From assembly GCF_027596085.1 (NCBI RefSeq), contig NC_072459.1, forward strand, positions 20,418,555 through 20,482,554: 64,000 nucleotides of DNA, written 5' to 3'. The translations under genes and the position numbers were made by a program. Below the pieces are notes generated by a model. It was not told where the DNA came from and did not search any database. It saw nothing but the letters and a program-made list of their open reading frames with translations. This DNA comes from Anoplopoma fimbria. Its lineage: Eukaryota > Chordata > Actinopteri > Perciformes > Anoplopomatidae. Below, piece after piece: positions 31,673-44,676 of this stretch. Numbering within the stretch: the stretch's first letter is position 1; every line of letters starts with the position of its first letter.

Positions 31673-31710
31673 CAGGACACGGAGGACTACATCTGCCCTG
31701 CCTGCCCTCA
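31673..31710 (+). other. Exon-like segment with good acceptor and GC-type donor
   Basis: A long pyrimidine tract ending TGTCTGTCATCAG precedes it, and CTCAG|GCAAGC follows, close to the GC-donor consensus. One frame reads QDTEDYICPACPQ, which recalls the C-terminal cysteine pair of a PHD finger. There is no partner exon and the segment is short. It may be chance. Confidence 0.2.
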
Positions 31711-31723
31711 GGCAAGCACGCAT

Positions 31724-31724
<1 letters not shown>

Positions 31725-31798
<74 letters not shown>
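31725..31798. repeat. (CA)n microsatellite
   Basis: About 74 bp of CA. Confidence 0.95.
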
Positions 31799-31800
<2 letters not shown>

Positions 31801-32399
31801 GAGGGCAGTGCGGAGGTGCACGTACTGTATAATCTTCAGGATGTGATTAGGGGGTGTGAGATCAAAGAGTGCGACGGGAAAACATTCCTCCCTTCATTCC
31901 CCCTCAGGACTAGAAGGTCCGACAGTTTCCTCGTGTTTAACTCAAGCAGCTTGTATGGCACCAAAAGCCCAGATCAAAAACTGTTACGCTGTAAAAATCA
32001 TTAAAAAATATATATATTTGATTTTTAAACAAATTTTCATTCTTCTTGCACCAGGAAGGATTCTTGGAAGCATAAGGAAGACATAATTTAATGTGGGATC
32101 AATAACGATAAAATATCAGGGCTATAATGAAGACGAAGCACACAAGAAATGTACGTTGTTGTAGTGTCAAATTTCTTCGACAGTATATATATATATATGG
32201 AACTGAAAATGCTCTGTAAAATACACAATACAAGTAGGAAAAATTAAGAAAAGTATTTTAATAAATGTTAAACACTTGAACCCTTATTATCAAATGAGGA
32301 GACTCTAATCCTCCTTTACCTTAGTGGTGGTGAAGTGAAGTCATGTGACCCTGGTGTAGTTATTTTAAAGCATAATGTTCGCTTTTCATGCTTCAAAAA

Positions 32400-32560
32400 A
32401 CATAAAAGTGGTGTTCCTTTGTCAATAATATTAATAATAATACGATGCTTTTCAAAGTTCTCAAAGACGCTTTACAGACATTTAAAATCATCATTAAAAG
32501 CTACACACTAAAAATGTAGAAAACACGGCATTCATCACACATTAAAAGCAGTTCTGAAAA
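32400..32560. repeat. Teleost interspersed repeat fragment
   Basis: Begins in an AATAATAATA-like tract and contains GACGCTTTACAGACATTTAA, then CATTAAAAGCAGTTCTGAAA and AAGGTGAGTTT. I know this combination as a common teleost repeat; class not certain. Confidence 0.4.
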
Positions 32561-32579
32561 GGTGAGTTTGAAATCTTGT

Positions 32580-33080
32580 TCAGTCAAGATTATCTTGCTG
32601 AAAATGTGTAAGTATTATAAACGTTTGTTTGACACAGAGTTTATTATTTTAGATTATTTTGTGCAATTATTGAAATACCAACGGAAAAATCCCATTGGCT
32701 TTTTGTCAAGGGCACCAGTGCTATGCTAGCTTCTGGGTTGGCCTACAAAAATATGTAACGTGACGCCGGTACAAACACATTCACAGGCGAGTTTTATTCA
32801 TGTAACGCCTAGTCACATTAATGCTATATTAGTTTATTCTAAATAAATAGCAGCAACTAAGGTTGATGTAATGTTAACTTTTCAACGTTACGTTAACGAT
32901 CAAACCTTTTTATATACATACATGTTTTGTTCAGCAGGATAATCATCACAAATGAACACCACTTTTATGATTCTTGAAATGTGAAGACAATCGGCAGAAG
33001 TAAAACGCTAACGTTGGACTGTAAACAAGCTACACCACGGGTCCTTGTTAACTACAGCTATTGTGGCGAACATTAGCTGA
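32580..33080. repeat. Interspersed repeat family R1, copy 1
   Basis: Shares CTTGCTGAAAATGTGTAAGT, AAAATCCCATTGGCTTTTTG and GGTTGGCCTACAAAAAT with 51,200-51,440. It also shares CAATCGGCAGAAGTAAAA and CTACACCACGG with 34,595-34,870 and 60,640-60,900. No coding capacity. Class unknown. Confidence 0.6.
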
Positions 33081-33643
33081 AGAATTCAATCGATGGGTAG
33101 ACCAGCGCAGTTATCCGTGTTCAAAACAATCTTACTGAAATAACTTTATGAGCGAGCGTAACATTGCAACATAACCATACACATTAGCTTGGTGGCTTGG
33201 GTTATTTTCTACAGTGAGGCTGAATGTTTGTTTTTTACAACTAATAATTGACATGGGCCATTGAACTTGTGGTTGTTTTGAAGCGTCAACATTTCTTAGT
33301 TGTAATATTTTTTTTATTGCAGCATACAGTGCAGGTCCATTCACATTCAGTATTTAGTTTTGAGAAAATGACATCAGTAATGACAGTGTACCTCGAAGGA
33401 AACCTTCAGAAATAGTTTAAACAGTTTACACTAATTTAAAAGATAATTCATTGAAACTCCCATTAAATGTGCTCAGTTGACCAAAAAAGATGTAAAAAGC
33501 TAAATCAATTCAATAACTTTAAAAGTGATGCTTTTTCACTCAAGATACATTAAATACTTATGCATTCACCACTATTTTCTAGACCCTTTTCTCTTTGTTC
33601 ACTTTTAAAAACAGTAGAGGGCAGTAGACACCAGGGGCTGAGA

Positions 33644-33668
33644 GTGTGTGTGTGCGTGTGTGTGTGTG

Positions 33669-33747
<79 letters not shown>
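33644..33747. repeat. (GT)n microsatellite
   Basis: About 104 bp of GT with two GC interruptions at its left part. Confidence 0.95.
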
Positions 33748-33748
<1 letters not shown>

Positions 33749-34594
33749 GTTTTCTAACTCCCCCTGGAATCTGTACCAACCACCACTTGACTGACAACAA
33801 CATGCTGCAGATTAACTGTCAACAAGAGCAAACTAAAATTCATGATAATATGGCTGAGTGAACACTCAAGTAAAAACAGCTTTCGGTTCTTCTGAAGTGA
33901 CATGAGCTTCAGATGTAGATTCAACTTTCATTACGAGATGAGACATTTATTGTTAAGTAGTTCATGTCACTGGCAATCTTGAAATTATTTTAAAGTTGTG
34001 GGTTTTTTCTTATAAACATGCTGGACTACAATTCATTTTGCCTGGGAGAAAAATTTAAATTGCTCAGATTTTGAACGGTGGAACTATGACAAACTTGTGG
34101 TTCTGGCAGCAGTTTAGCACTCTAGGCGTGGTAGATAGAGCAGGCATATTAATGTAGGGATGTGGCACAGAAACAAATAAATATGTTTTTGATTCTTGAC
34201 AAAGCCATTATTGATTATTAAATGCTTGAACCAACTACACCTCCAGCTAGCAATCATGTCATGTTAAGCCTTGCAGTCTTCAAAGGATAGAATTTTAAAA
34301 GGTGTAATGTCTTAAAACTAAGACGTGCATTTCATTTGCTAGCCTGTCAATGGTGTCATATTCCCTTTACCTAGTCTTATGGCTCTTGAATCCGGGGTAA
34401 CACGGGAAACACCAGATAATACATCAGAGACCAATAGAGACCCAATTTATTGATATATTTCAATATCGACCCAGCTTACTACATTGTGCAACTATTGTAA
34501 GTGGCTCATGCCAGCCACCATGCTAACTTTCTACACTCTCAAAGAATTATAATAAATATATTTTTTGTATAATTTTTGCTTCCTGAGATGGAAT

Positions 34595-34870
34595 TTTGTC
34601 GGCAATAGAGCACTGCAGGGATGACATTTTTTTGTAGGTCAACTAGGAAGTTGGCATCGCATCGGTTCCCTGCACTAAAAAGCCAATGGGATTATGCTAT
34701 TGGATTTTGAAATATTGCAAAAAATATATATTTACACACGTTGTTCAGTCATATAATCTTCGCTAATGAACACCATTTTAAGGATTTTGAAGTACTAATG
34801 CAATCCCGAGAAGTAAAAAGCTAATGCTAGGCTATAAACGAACTACACCAGGGTCACATGAGCCTAAGTA
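34595..34870. repeat. Interspersed repeat family R1, copy 2
   Basis: Contains GAGCACTGCAGGGATGACAT, TTTTTTTGTAGG, AAAAAGCCAATGGGAT and AAGTAAAAAGCTAATGC. The first half is the reverse complement of the matching part of copy 1 at 32,685-32,760, while the second half is in the same orientation. That suggests an internally inverted element or two joined modules. Confidence 0.6.
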
Positions 34871-35281
34871 TACACAACAAGGCTGTAAAGTGAGTTCCGT
34901 GATTATTTTTCCACATGAATTCACATGAATTGAACTGTACCTGCTTTAAAATGGATGGATGTATATTTGAACCGATCAGTCGAATAAATTAATTAGTCAG
35001 TCAAATCATTTTTTTATTTATTTTTTTAAACTTGCAGGTTCCAGTTTATATCAGTATTTGATGCTTTTCTTTGCCATGGACAATTCATAGGAAAGACTAA
35101 AATGCTGTAACTGTACTTTCTAAATGAACAATACGGCACATTATAGTATTTTGACATTTGTCATTTATAATTGCCAGATTTTACTCTGCAATATTATTCT
35201 TTAAATGGTTTTCCAATCCATGTGCACAGATTCCAAATAATTTTCTACTACATGACAATGAAGTCAATGAACTCTCCATTA

Positions 35282-35290
<9 letters not shown>

Positions 35291-35330
<40 letters not shown>
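35291..35330. repeat. (TA)n microsatellite
   Basis: 40 bp of alternating TA. Confidence 0.95.
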
Positions 35331-35332
<2 letters not shown>

Positions 35333-35663
35333 TCAAACGATGAGATTTTAGCTGTGCTACTAATGAGAAAGATTGTTTCTATTTAATCTTGCAAACCTGT
35401 CTGTTCTCTCAGCCCACCTGCCTGCACAAACTCCTTGTTTCCGACCTGTCTGCCTGACTGTGTGACCGTCTGTCTGCCTGTCTGTGTGGGTGGGCATTTA
35501 ATCACAGACTGTATGTGGTCCGTCAACCCTCGGAGGGCGAGAGGGCAGATTGAATTAAAGCTTTAAAGCATCTCTGATTACACAGGCAAGCATCTTGTGT
35601 GTGTACAAATCCATCAACACGGAGTGTTAAAGTGTTATTTCTCTCTGGTACAACAGTTTCATC

Positions 35664-35688
35664 TTTTTTTTTTTTTTTTTTTTTTTTT
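35664..35688. repeat. Poly-T tract
   Basis: 25 T in a row; could be the A-tail of a minus-strand insert, but no flanking element was recognised. Confidence 0.9.
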
Positions 35689-36257
35689 AAAAGCATGGTA
35701 TGACCAAGCTTGACAGTAAACATGTGAGATTTGTTGGTGCATCACATATAGTTTTAATACTGATGTTTCTTTTGTTTTTCATAAAGTTTTAGTTCAACAC
35801 AGGGCAAAACATGTTTGTGAAAACCTACCAGTAGTACACCCGCAACGCATACCCACAACGAAGATATTTCAAATGTTTTTACTCATGCTACTGGGAGATA
35901 TCCAAGGTGTATTTTACTGGTAATATTGTTGTGATAAGACAATTTTCATGTGAGAAAACTGCTGGGGTAAAAATAAGCTAGAAGAGGGCGGCAAAAGTCA
36001 ATAAGTTTCCGCCAAATCTTTTTCTTATGGTAAGATTACTGTGAAAAACTGTGTAAACTACAATTAGCTATGAGGCTTTAGAATTCTATTGTATTTTAAA
36101 TGGTCAATTTGCCTGAATTATATGTCAAAACCATATTTTTTCTCTTACCTCTGGCAGTATTGTCATGGAAGGATATAGTTTTGGTTTTATTTGTTAAGGT
36201 ATTGAGATAGCTGAAATTTCTATCTACATACAAATGTGTAAATTAGTATTGTGTGTA

Positions 36258-36278
36258 GAAAAATAGAGCTCCATTTTT

Positions 36279-36315
<37 letters not shown>

Positions 36316-36337
36316 AAAATATGGAGCTCTATTTTTT
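36258..36337. repeat. Long inverted repeat with (TA)n core
   Basis: The left arm AAAAATAGAGCTCCATTTTT and the right arm, read in reverse complement as AAAAATAGAGCTCCATATTT, flank (TA)n and could fold as one hairpin of about 40 bp per arm with few mismatches. Confidence 0.85.
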
Positions 36338-36359
36338 TATATATATATATATAAAAATA

Positions 36360-37190
36360 TATCACCTTTTGGGACTCAAACACCTCCGTACCATATTGAT
36401 TATCTGGAAGCTTAATTTAAAGAATTGAGTAAACTCTCAAAAGCCGATTCATTCAACTCATCATTTCAGGTCAAAATAATTCATGTTTAGAGGTTCTGAA
36501 GTGGCCAGAAATAAAAAATGTTTAAGTTATAAAAGTTAAAAGATATATTTACGTAATAACAAACGATTAGTAGATAATATTAAATGTTTTACAGCGTGGA
36601 TACCACAAGAGGTATGTTAGAATATTCTGTATGTTTTTGTCGTCGAACTGACAATCTAAGATAAGCCCCTCACATCTCAGTGGGGTTTCTTTCAAATTGC
36701 ACCTTCCTCCTCTTTTGTCGAAGTCCATCTCTGAGCACTTTCTCTGTTCTAAAAACATTTAAACAAGGAGATCGTTATCAACATTCATGCCAGCACACCT
36801 GCTCACCTCCCATTCATGCTGGCACAGTCACAAACTGAAGAGTTAAAGGGTTAAAAAAAAAACTTCACACAACAGTAATTAACAAAGTGCTCAGTAGAAG
36901 TGATAGTATGTAAAATGCTCATTTTTCACCAAACAAAATGAGAGGCTGCTTTGAAGCCTGGCAGACAGCTTGTGGGCACATGCCCCCCCACCACCAGGCA
37001 GGGTAGACACCCACAAATCCCCAGCGGTGCCACCCTGCCACCCGGGTGCCACACAGAGACTTGAAACGGCAAATTAAGAGTCAGTCGGGACAGTGGATTT
37101 GGATGCAGAGTCAGGGTGGGCTCATTGGTGTGGTTGGATGTGTTGGCGAATTGTGGTTATGTGTGGGTACAAAGTATTTATTTTGGTGAT
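36360..37190. other. No gene seen
   Basis: A minus-strand open frame of 63 codons (36,567-36,758) matches no family I know. Nothing else stands out. Confidence 0.4.
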
Positions 37191-37196
37191 AGCTTG

Positions 37197-37198
<2 letters not shown>

Positions 37199-37235
<37 letters not shown>
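37199..37235. repeat. (GT)n microsatellite
   Basis: 37 bp of GT. Confidence 0.95.
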
Positions 37236-37236
<1 letters not shown>

Positions 37237-37416
37237 TCAGTGTCTCTGTTGAAACCAGGTCTAGTCTGTCCAACCATATGATCTCCTGATTAAAATGTCA
37301 CTACACAGCAGATTGTGAACTAAACAGACTCAGACAGTCGCAGTATGTTTTACTGAGGAGTAAACAAACCCCCATATCACCCCACTCCGTTTAAAGTGTT
37401 GCACCTGAGTAAGATG

Positions 37417-37774
37417 TAGGGCTGGTGATAGGATACATATGGTGATACAGGGGTTACGACTCAATATATTGCAATACTGTAAGCAAGGCGATATATAGAG
37501 ATTTTCTAACCCTATTTTTAGGATTAGTAGAATAAAGAAGACACAGTTAAAAAAGTTTATATCCTTAATCGGTCAGAATAGTGGGATCGGCATTTGCGTT
37601 CATCACAACCCCTGTTACATCCAAAATTAAAGCACCACTTTTTGTGCATCTGAGCAGCCGTCTGAAGCTTTGCACTAGGCTTTCAATCAAATCAAGGTTT
37701 TTTTGTGAATCAATACAGTATCAAGAAACATGATTTCGCAATACTAGTGTGTATCTATATTTTCTTACACCCCT
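37417..37774. mobile_element. Probable MITE with imperfect terminal inverted repeats
   Basis: Begins GTAGGGCTGGTGATA and ends TTACACCCCTAC, whose reverse complement is GTAGGGGTGTAA. Internal phrases ACTCAATATATTGCAATACT and TGTGAATCAATACAGTATCA are ones I know from a common fish repeat. No target duplication is clear. Confidence 0.5.
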
Positions 37775-40080
37775 ACTTAAATTTGGTGAAAATATGCATG
37801 GCAACATTTCACCGTTATTTCTTTTCCGGCCTTCTTTTTAACAACCGTATCATTTGAATTTATTTATTTTAATCCCGTCTCAATTCAGATACCTGAAATT
37901 AGGTATCAACCGACATAAAGAGCCCATCTGACGTATACTTTCATATATATATATATATAAGCTTGATGCATAGACTTGCATACTCGCTGATACCTGATCC
38001 AGCAATTTAGGCTGTATCGGAGGCCTTTTACAAGGCAGGTGCCCTCACAGTGACTCTTTCAAAGGGACTGTCAAAGCTCAACCACACGCTCTTTCCAGCA
38101 GGGACATAGACAGTCCGACAGTGAATGCTCAAAGCGGTCAGTCGGTGTCCCCTGACCGTCCACGTCACGGGGATATGTGGCCAGGCCTCCTACACTCGTT
38201 GCTCCCTCACTCTAACTGGATTTCCCTTATGTTTGATTTACAGTGAGGACACCAAAATATGAGCTGACTACTTGATTTTCATATCACAGAGAAGCTTCCA
38301 GTGTTCCAGCTGACGAACATATTAGTGAACAACAATGTACCCCCTTTCAAAATAATAGTTTGTTATGTTAGACATTATTATTTTAGTTTGATGTATGCAG
38401 ATATATAAATTCCAGTTGGAGTAAGTGCGAAGCTTAATTGATCACTTTGTAGGTAGCTAACATGATGAGGCACATTACGTTGTTTTTTTTTTACTCCAAA
38501 TCCTTCTGAATAAAGACATCCTACATAGAGAGTTTTTTTCAACTTTATTGTGACAAAATCACACAGCCTAAATGACCTTGATGGTCTGTAAGTACTGTGT
38601 GCTTTGCTTTACATTGTCATGGGGGGAATGCAGGATAAACCTCTGTTGAATTTTCTCCGGGTGTCAATTTACGCAGTGCAAAAATGTATCATTCAATAGT
38701 GACTTCAATTGTTCATTAAAGTGCAATCAGTTTGAAAAAGGAGTTAAAGTTACTATGAGGAATTTTTATTTTGTGTTGATTATGGCGGTCCCTGAGCACA
38801 AAAGTGGTAGTGTTTCAGAGCACCAGATTCAAGTGTCATCATTTATTAGCCATCATCCTTTATTATTTAATTTGTCACAAATATAAAAAAAAAGTTTGAC
38901 TTCCACCCCCTTATTTCAAATGACAGGTGATCTCTTGGAATTGATGTGCAGAATCTGCACAGCCATGTCCGCTAATCCCCAAAATTGTTGCCAAAATAGA
39001 AAAAGACATGGAGCTTGTGGAACAGCGCTGGAAGCTGGGGCAATTATTCTTTAAAAATCATTTGTTTTCGGTTAGCGCTATATGTCTTTTGGTAGGAGCG
39101 GTGATTGCTCCAGAAGAAATTGGTACCCATTTAATTTCCCTCACGACTTAACTTTGGATCCCAGCATAGCTACTAGAAAACACCTTTTACACACACAGAC
39201 ACATGCAGTCACTGAAAACGCCCTCCTTGTATTTCATCCAAGTGTTTCTTTTTTCATTTTTTTCTTACACTCAGAACACCCGTCTCTTTTGTTTTTGCCT
39301 AAACTCTGGTGAAATTCCAACACGAGGCGAACAGGGCAGTAGAAGGACGAAGGAAAAACATGTTGGAATTTTTTTTTTTTCCTCCTCTCAGATCTTCAGG
39401 GTTTCTCAGCAGCAATTACACAGAAGTGTTACCAGATGCTTCTTGCCATTGTCGGACCAAAAACCACGTATCTGCACAAAGTCAGTCTGTCTTTCAGGAT
39501 CGGGAAAAGGAAATGCTTTTTTCCCCCCAATTCACGCCAATGTAGTTTTGAAATTTTCACAATGGATTTTTAGCAAAATACCTCTCGGTTGATGAGGCTC
39601 ATTCTGCGCAACAAACAACAGCTAAACATTCGGAGAAAGAAAAACAAAAAAAAAAAGTTGCAGTTGCACGGTTATTTCTCGACAGCAGCATTTGGTTTCT
39701 GCAATCTTATCTCATCCTTGAGCCCTGACTCCTCGCTCTCTCCAATTAGTTTAAGGAAAACACACTTGCACACACACACAGATGCTTTTCACACACAGGT
39801 CTGCATGTGCATGGTCACATATATACACGCATTCATGCATGGAAAAGTGGTACATTTTGTTTTCATCTGGAGTGCTTTGATATACAGTTAGTATGCAGGA
39901 ATATATTAACTCCCACCATATACACACTTACATAAAACATTTTTTTCACTTACACAACATGAGTGAATCACTTGCAATTTACTGTGTCATCTGTTCCGCA
40001 GCTAAAACAATGCCTAGAGTAAACATTATTTCCCCCCCCACAATTGTATTCCTGTCTTCAAAGCATTAAGTGGAGAATAC
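37775..40080. other. No gene; repeat-like stretch near 38.74 kb
   Basis: 38,740-38,840 (TTACTATGAGGAATTTTTAT, TTGATTATGGCGGTCCCTG) resembles a common fish repeat. A 129-codon open frame at 39,203-39,592 is low in similarity to anything I know and rich in F and S. No splice pattern seen. Confidence 0.35.
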
Positions 40081-40084
40081 AATG

Positions 40085-40385
40085 TCTAAGGCTATAAGTA
40101 TCCAAAACCTTTACTTTAATAAAAGTACCATTACAAGGATTGAATCAGTCTACTTTGCAAGTAAAAGTCCTGCATTCAACTAATTTAAGCAATATGTCCT
40201 TATAAATATCAAAGTAAAAGTATTCATAATGCAGAATGGTACCTTTTATTCAGAGAGTGCATAAGTATGATAGGATTGTTACTATCGATGCATGCTGGAG
40301 CTGATTTATTTATATCAATATATAGAGTTAAATATATCTTCATATATATAACCATAAAAAGTAGACTTTAATCTTAAAAACCTCA
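40085..40385. repeat. AAGTAAAAGTAC repeat family, larger copy
   Basis: Contains AAGTAAAAGTCCTGCATTCA, AAAGTAAAAGTATTCATAAT and GCAGAATGG, then an AT-rich body. Other fragments of this family lie at 9,335, 24,845 and 56,030. Confidence 0.55.
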
Positions 40386-41035
40386 GTCTATAAGAGAAAC
40401 CTTACTGTGCAGTGAAATAATTCAACCTGTTTTTAATTTACTTACAGAACTTGTGTATTTTGAAATTCAAACAAGAATGAATAAGGCAGGTTGTGGTAAT
40501 ATAATTATGAAAAAGTTCATTTTTACTTAATACTAAATCAATACTAATGGAAACACGGTTAAAAAAACTCTTATATACTGGCTGATTTCTGTTCACTTTA
40601 AAAAGGTACTACAATTGGTTATGAAACATGCCTCTATATGACCTGCATAAGTAAACCAGACCATCAGCGAGAAGACTGGCTATTTCTATGTAGTTATTCT
40701 TATTGATTGTCATTGGTGCCACACAGTTCAATTCCATGCAAAGTCAGAGGAAATCATGCAGGTTCACCGTTAACTTCCTGCAGTAAAAAAGCGGTTTTCT
40801 AAAGGGACTTGTCCATAGGGAGCACTAAAATTGAAACAAAATAACATTTCTTAGTAGTAGCTTTAGAAAACACGACTGAATAACAAACTAAAATGACGAG
40901 ATTAGAGGAACATTTCTTTTGACTGAATACATCATGTTTTATCTTAGTTGATCACTTACTGCTTGGAGCCTTACAAGAAATAGTCTGGCACATTACCCCC
41001 CTGTAAAATGTGATTTGTTGTTTTTACACTTTTTG

Positions 41036-41275
41036 TACAGAATAAACAAACAAGATCTAGCATGTTAATCAGTGAGTTTTAGAGGGGTTGGTAGTTGGAT
41101 ACCTTTTGATGGTGACAGGCTGTCTGTTTCCCCCCCATTTCCGGTCTTGATGCTAAGCTAAGCTAGCCTGCTGGTGGTTGTAGCTTCTCGTTTGACGTAC
41201 AAACATGAGAGCGGTATCAATCTTCTTATCTACTATGTAGATTAAGAGGGCATAGGCAAATAAAAAAAACATTAC
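41036..41275. repeat. Teleost interspersed repeat (GCTAAGCTAAGCTA family)
   Basis: Contains ACAAGATCTAGCATGTTAAT, TCAGTGAGTTTTAGAG, TTGATGCTAAGCTAAGCTAG and CATGAGAGCGGTATCAATCT. I know this order of phrases as a highly repeated teleost element. Non-coding; class unknown. Confidence 0.6.
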
Positions 41276-41409
41276 TCTTATATTACTTTCTTACTTATAT
41301 ACTAAGGCATAAAATGTACTGAGCTAAAATGTTCTGTATGCATACATATAGGTGCAACCCATGATAAAACTCTTTGAATTTAAATGGCCAGGGTTAAAAA
41401 AAAAAAAAC

Positions 41410-42345
41410 AGCAGAGCCAATCACTGATCTCCTCTAAGGGCAATTGTGCCATTATCCACCAATCACAGGGCTTGCTTTGTCCAACAGGTCCCGCCCACTG
41501 ATCAAGGTTAGCGGAAGAAAAGTGTGATTATGACAAATCAAATATTTCTGACACCGGTCGCTGTCTCACTGGCTTAAACTCCGAGTGCATGAGCTTTCAG
41601 TCCTCAAATAGCGGGGAGCTGGGGGCCGTTTGTAAAGGGGAAACCGAATACCTCATGTGGGCACACAGAGGTATTATGGGTATTTTCTGTTATGCGGGTT
41701 AGCTCGATTTTCTGACTCGGTCGCTTTGGGGTTTGCATACTGTATGCATGCACACACATTTCATCCTCACATCACACCCCAATCCGCACACACACTCTCG
41801 CTCACTCATTCATACACACACACACAAACAGAGAAGCTGCCTGTGCTCTCAGTTTCTCCCCCCCGTCTCGAGGGAGAAGGTAATTGCTGCGGAAGCCGAG
41901 CTACTGAGCGCCAGCCGTCTGTTTGGTTGATAGGGATCAGTGGGCGAAGAAGTGTGGAGTCTACAGAGTCCAAAGCAGAACTCTTCTCAAAACTAAGGAC
42001 ACACAACATACAACAGTTTTCCACCATTCATTTCTCTGGAACTTTCATTACCTGTGTTTGCAGGAGCTCCCCCTGGCTTACTGCTAACAGATGTTGACTG
42101 TCTGCTTGCTAAAGGTGTGTTCAGACGGAAAGAGAGGCAAATTTTCACATCGAAACATTAGCAAGCAATTGACTGCTGGCCTGCTTGTTCAATGCGCCGA
42201 AACAGACAATGTACAAGTTGCGCTCCGCAAGCTAGTAAGCAACAGACGCTCTCTCTTTTATTTCCTCTGTGTCACTTCCTTTTCCTTTAATTTGTTTAGC
42301 ACAAGACCAAAAGCGCAGCAAAGCTAATGACATTCCCATCAGCGA
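41410..42345. other. Somewhat GC-richer stretch, no proven gene
   Basis: Open frames at 41,657-42,097 (146 codons) and 42,091-42,327 exist, with short CA-rich parts. No family similarity or supported splice partners. It could hold a promoter or noncoding exon, but nothing proves it. Confidence 0.3.
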
Positions 42346-42349
42346 CAGC

Positions 42350-42470
42350 CACACCTTGCGCTAACTAGCTAATGTTAGCATGCTAACGGGCTAGACTAAC
42401 ATGGTAAACCTGCCAAACATCAGCATGTTACACAGCCTCCCAAAGCTGCTAGCATAGTATCAGGGCTCGC
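42350..42470. repeat. Interspersed repeat family R2 (TTAGCATGCTAAC), copy 1
   Basis: Contains GCTAATGTTAGCATGCTAAC and CCCAAAGCTGCTAGCATAGT, hallmarks of a common teleost repeat. Further pieces are at 51,560, 60,395 and 62,800. Confidence 0.5.
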
Positions 42471-42479
42471 CCCACTCTG

Positions 42480-44440
42480 GTCCACAATAGTGCTGACTAT
42501 GCAAACAAAACTGATTTCCATTACTGACTGACTGACTCCCTTGTGCCACATGCAAACAAAGTTTCATCACCTCAACACATCAGCCATCTGTTCAGATCTT
42601 CTTCAGTAGCCTGTGCGGGGGAATTTCGGTTCCATGCTCCCTGTTTGACCCAGTCAGGGTGTAAGCACATCTTCGTCTTCAAAGATTAAAGTTTGGACCT
42701 AATATCCTTTAGATCCTAGAAAATTCCAACTGTACATTTGCCACAATTGTTTTTATTTATTTTTATTTTAACGGTATTTCTCAAGATGCAATTAAATTAT
42801 ATTAATAACAATCCCAAACATACAGCCACTGTACCACACAGTGATTACTGCATGCGATTAAGACTGCCAGCTCCTTCATTCTGAAAGTGTATACAACAGT
42901 GCAATTGTTGGCAAATACTATATCTTCAGCTGCCTCCTCAGAAAGTTACAGTCAGTTAATGAGATGCAGAGTGTGACTTGATTGATTCAAGGAACTACCA
43001 CATTTAGCAGCATGTGTTAAGTGAAGTGAAGAATGCAAAAAATGAAACAGAGAAAAAAGAAACCAGAGCAAGGAGAGATGACCAAAAGAAAGTCTAAGGA
43101 ATAGACAGAAGAAAGAAAGAGCTAAATCGTGAGCAAACTTGTTGATGCTGAAGTGAAACTAGTGACTCAGCTCCAGGGCCTCCTGAGAATTTAGTCATTC
43201 AACCGATTTTGGTATTCTAGGGAGTTTTGTGCATGTGTGTTCACTAGGTATTTTCCATTGTTGTTGTTTTTACATAAATGTACATTTTGCAAGTAAGATT
43301 TATATAAAATTCCAATAAAGACAAATTGACCGTATTTGGCCCAATTCTAAAAGTAGTCCCAGACAACCAATTCAGGGTTGAAGATCGGGCATAATAAGTG
43401 GCAATCACCTCCCAAGACAAAAGCGTTTTCAAACATAGCTACGACTGATTCGTACCACGCTCGAGTACTATTACACCACTCCACCCCCGCTCAGTTTTCA
43501 CATTGGTAATGTTTTTCACATTGGTAATGCCCATTTTGTACCCTTAACTGGATAAGCGGTAACGGAAGATGGATGGATGGATGGATGTACCCAAGTACAC
43601 TTGCGCCAACATCTTTGTCACATTCGTTTATGTTGTGGCTAAAGTGAAGAAACAGGCTACCAAATAATAGTGCATACTCAGAGTCCGGAGGAGGCAGGCA
43701 GCGTTGAAAATAAGCCTGCAGTTAAAAAACTACTCGCTGACCCAAGTAAAATAGCAGTCCACTTTCGTGTTTTGGTACAGCTGATTTTCTGTTCGGAACT
43801 GTATCCAAGTACAAATTAACTGTATTTGGGACCACCTTTTCATGTGCATGGATTGACAACCTGCGCCTGAGTACTGTACACATTTTTCAAACTTTACAAA
43901 TAAACTCGACTTTTGGATCTGGGCCTCCTAAAACACTCGTCGTGCTGACCTGTACGTCAAACAAACCCATCTAAATAACAATTCACGCTCGTCAAACAAA
44001 GAAACACTGATACTTCCGTCTCTTAACATCTGAGCACTTTCAATTTTCATAAAGCCCAAAGAAGAATCAAGCAAATATACCCTCAAACTTTGGTTTAATC
44101 CTTGAAGCAGGATTCATTAATAAAAGAAAACATTGATAATTTATCATTTTAGAAAATGTATATGGTGTCTACAGTTGTCTACACATCTTGCAGACACAGA
44201 AACATTAGCATCAATTTGTCGCATTCCTGACCAACTGATGAATGTAAGTCCACCATTAACTCTACTTCCAGCTCTGTTTTGGTCTCCACCAACCCTTGAG
44301 GGAAATATCTAGCCCTTTGCTATACCCTCCACTATGGTCACCATTTAGTAGTGTGGTTGTCTATTCCGAATAAGGGTGAAATTTAAACTTTAGGTTCATC
44401 ACAGTGCACAAATAAAACACCAAATAAAACAATATATTTT
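42480..44440. other. No gene; LINE tail and short tandem duplication
   Basis: 43,499-43,528 has the 17-base unit TTTTCACATTGGTAATG about twice in tandem. 43,543-43,587 reads AACTGGATAAGCGGTAACGG followed by (ATGG)n, the plus-strand 3' tail of the LINE family seen at 16 kb. Otherwise nothing. Confidence 0.5.
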
Positions 44441-44441
44441 T

Positions 44442-44676
44442 CCTCGCTTCACCCTTGAACCTGAATGAAAAGAAAAAGGTCTTTTGATTTTCCTTTTTAG
44501 CCCAAAAAGGAGCAATCCGTCATGTAAAAAAAAGTGTCACCTCTGCTAACAGATTAACTGAAAACACAATACTAAAACAAAAACTCTTTCAGCGCTTTAA
44601 GTAGGTAACTTAAAGGAACATTCTGGTATTTTACAATGTATTCCTTTCAGGCTAGGATGGCTAATGTATATTATGT
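44442..44676 (+). repeat. 235-bp direct repeat, copy 1
   Basis: Begins CCTCGCTTCACCCTTGAACC and ends CTAATGTATATTATGT. Every base checked equals 46,272-46,506 except 44,672 (T against C). Copies are 1,830 bp apart. Confidence 0.95.

Noticed and set aside
39203..39592. 129-codon plus-strand ORF
   Set aside because: Low-complexity F/S-rich translation of T-rich DNA without homology or splice signals.
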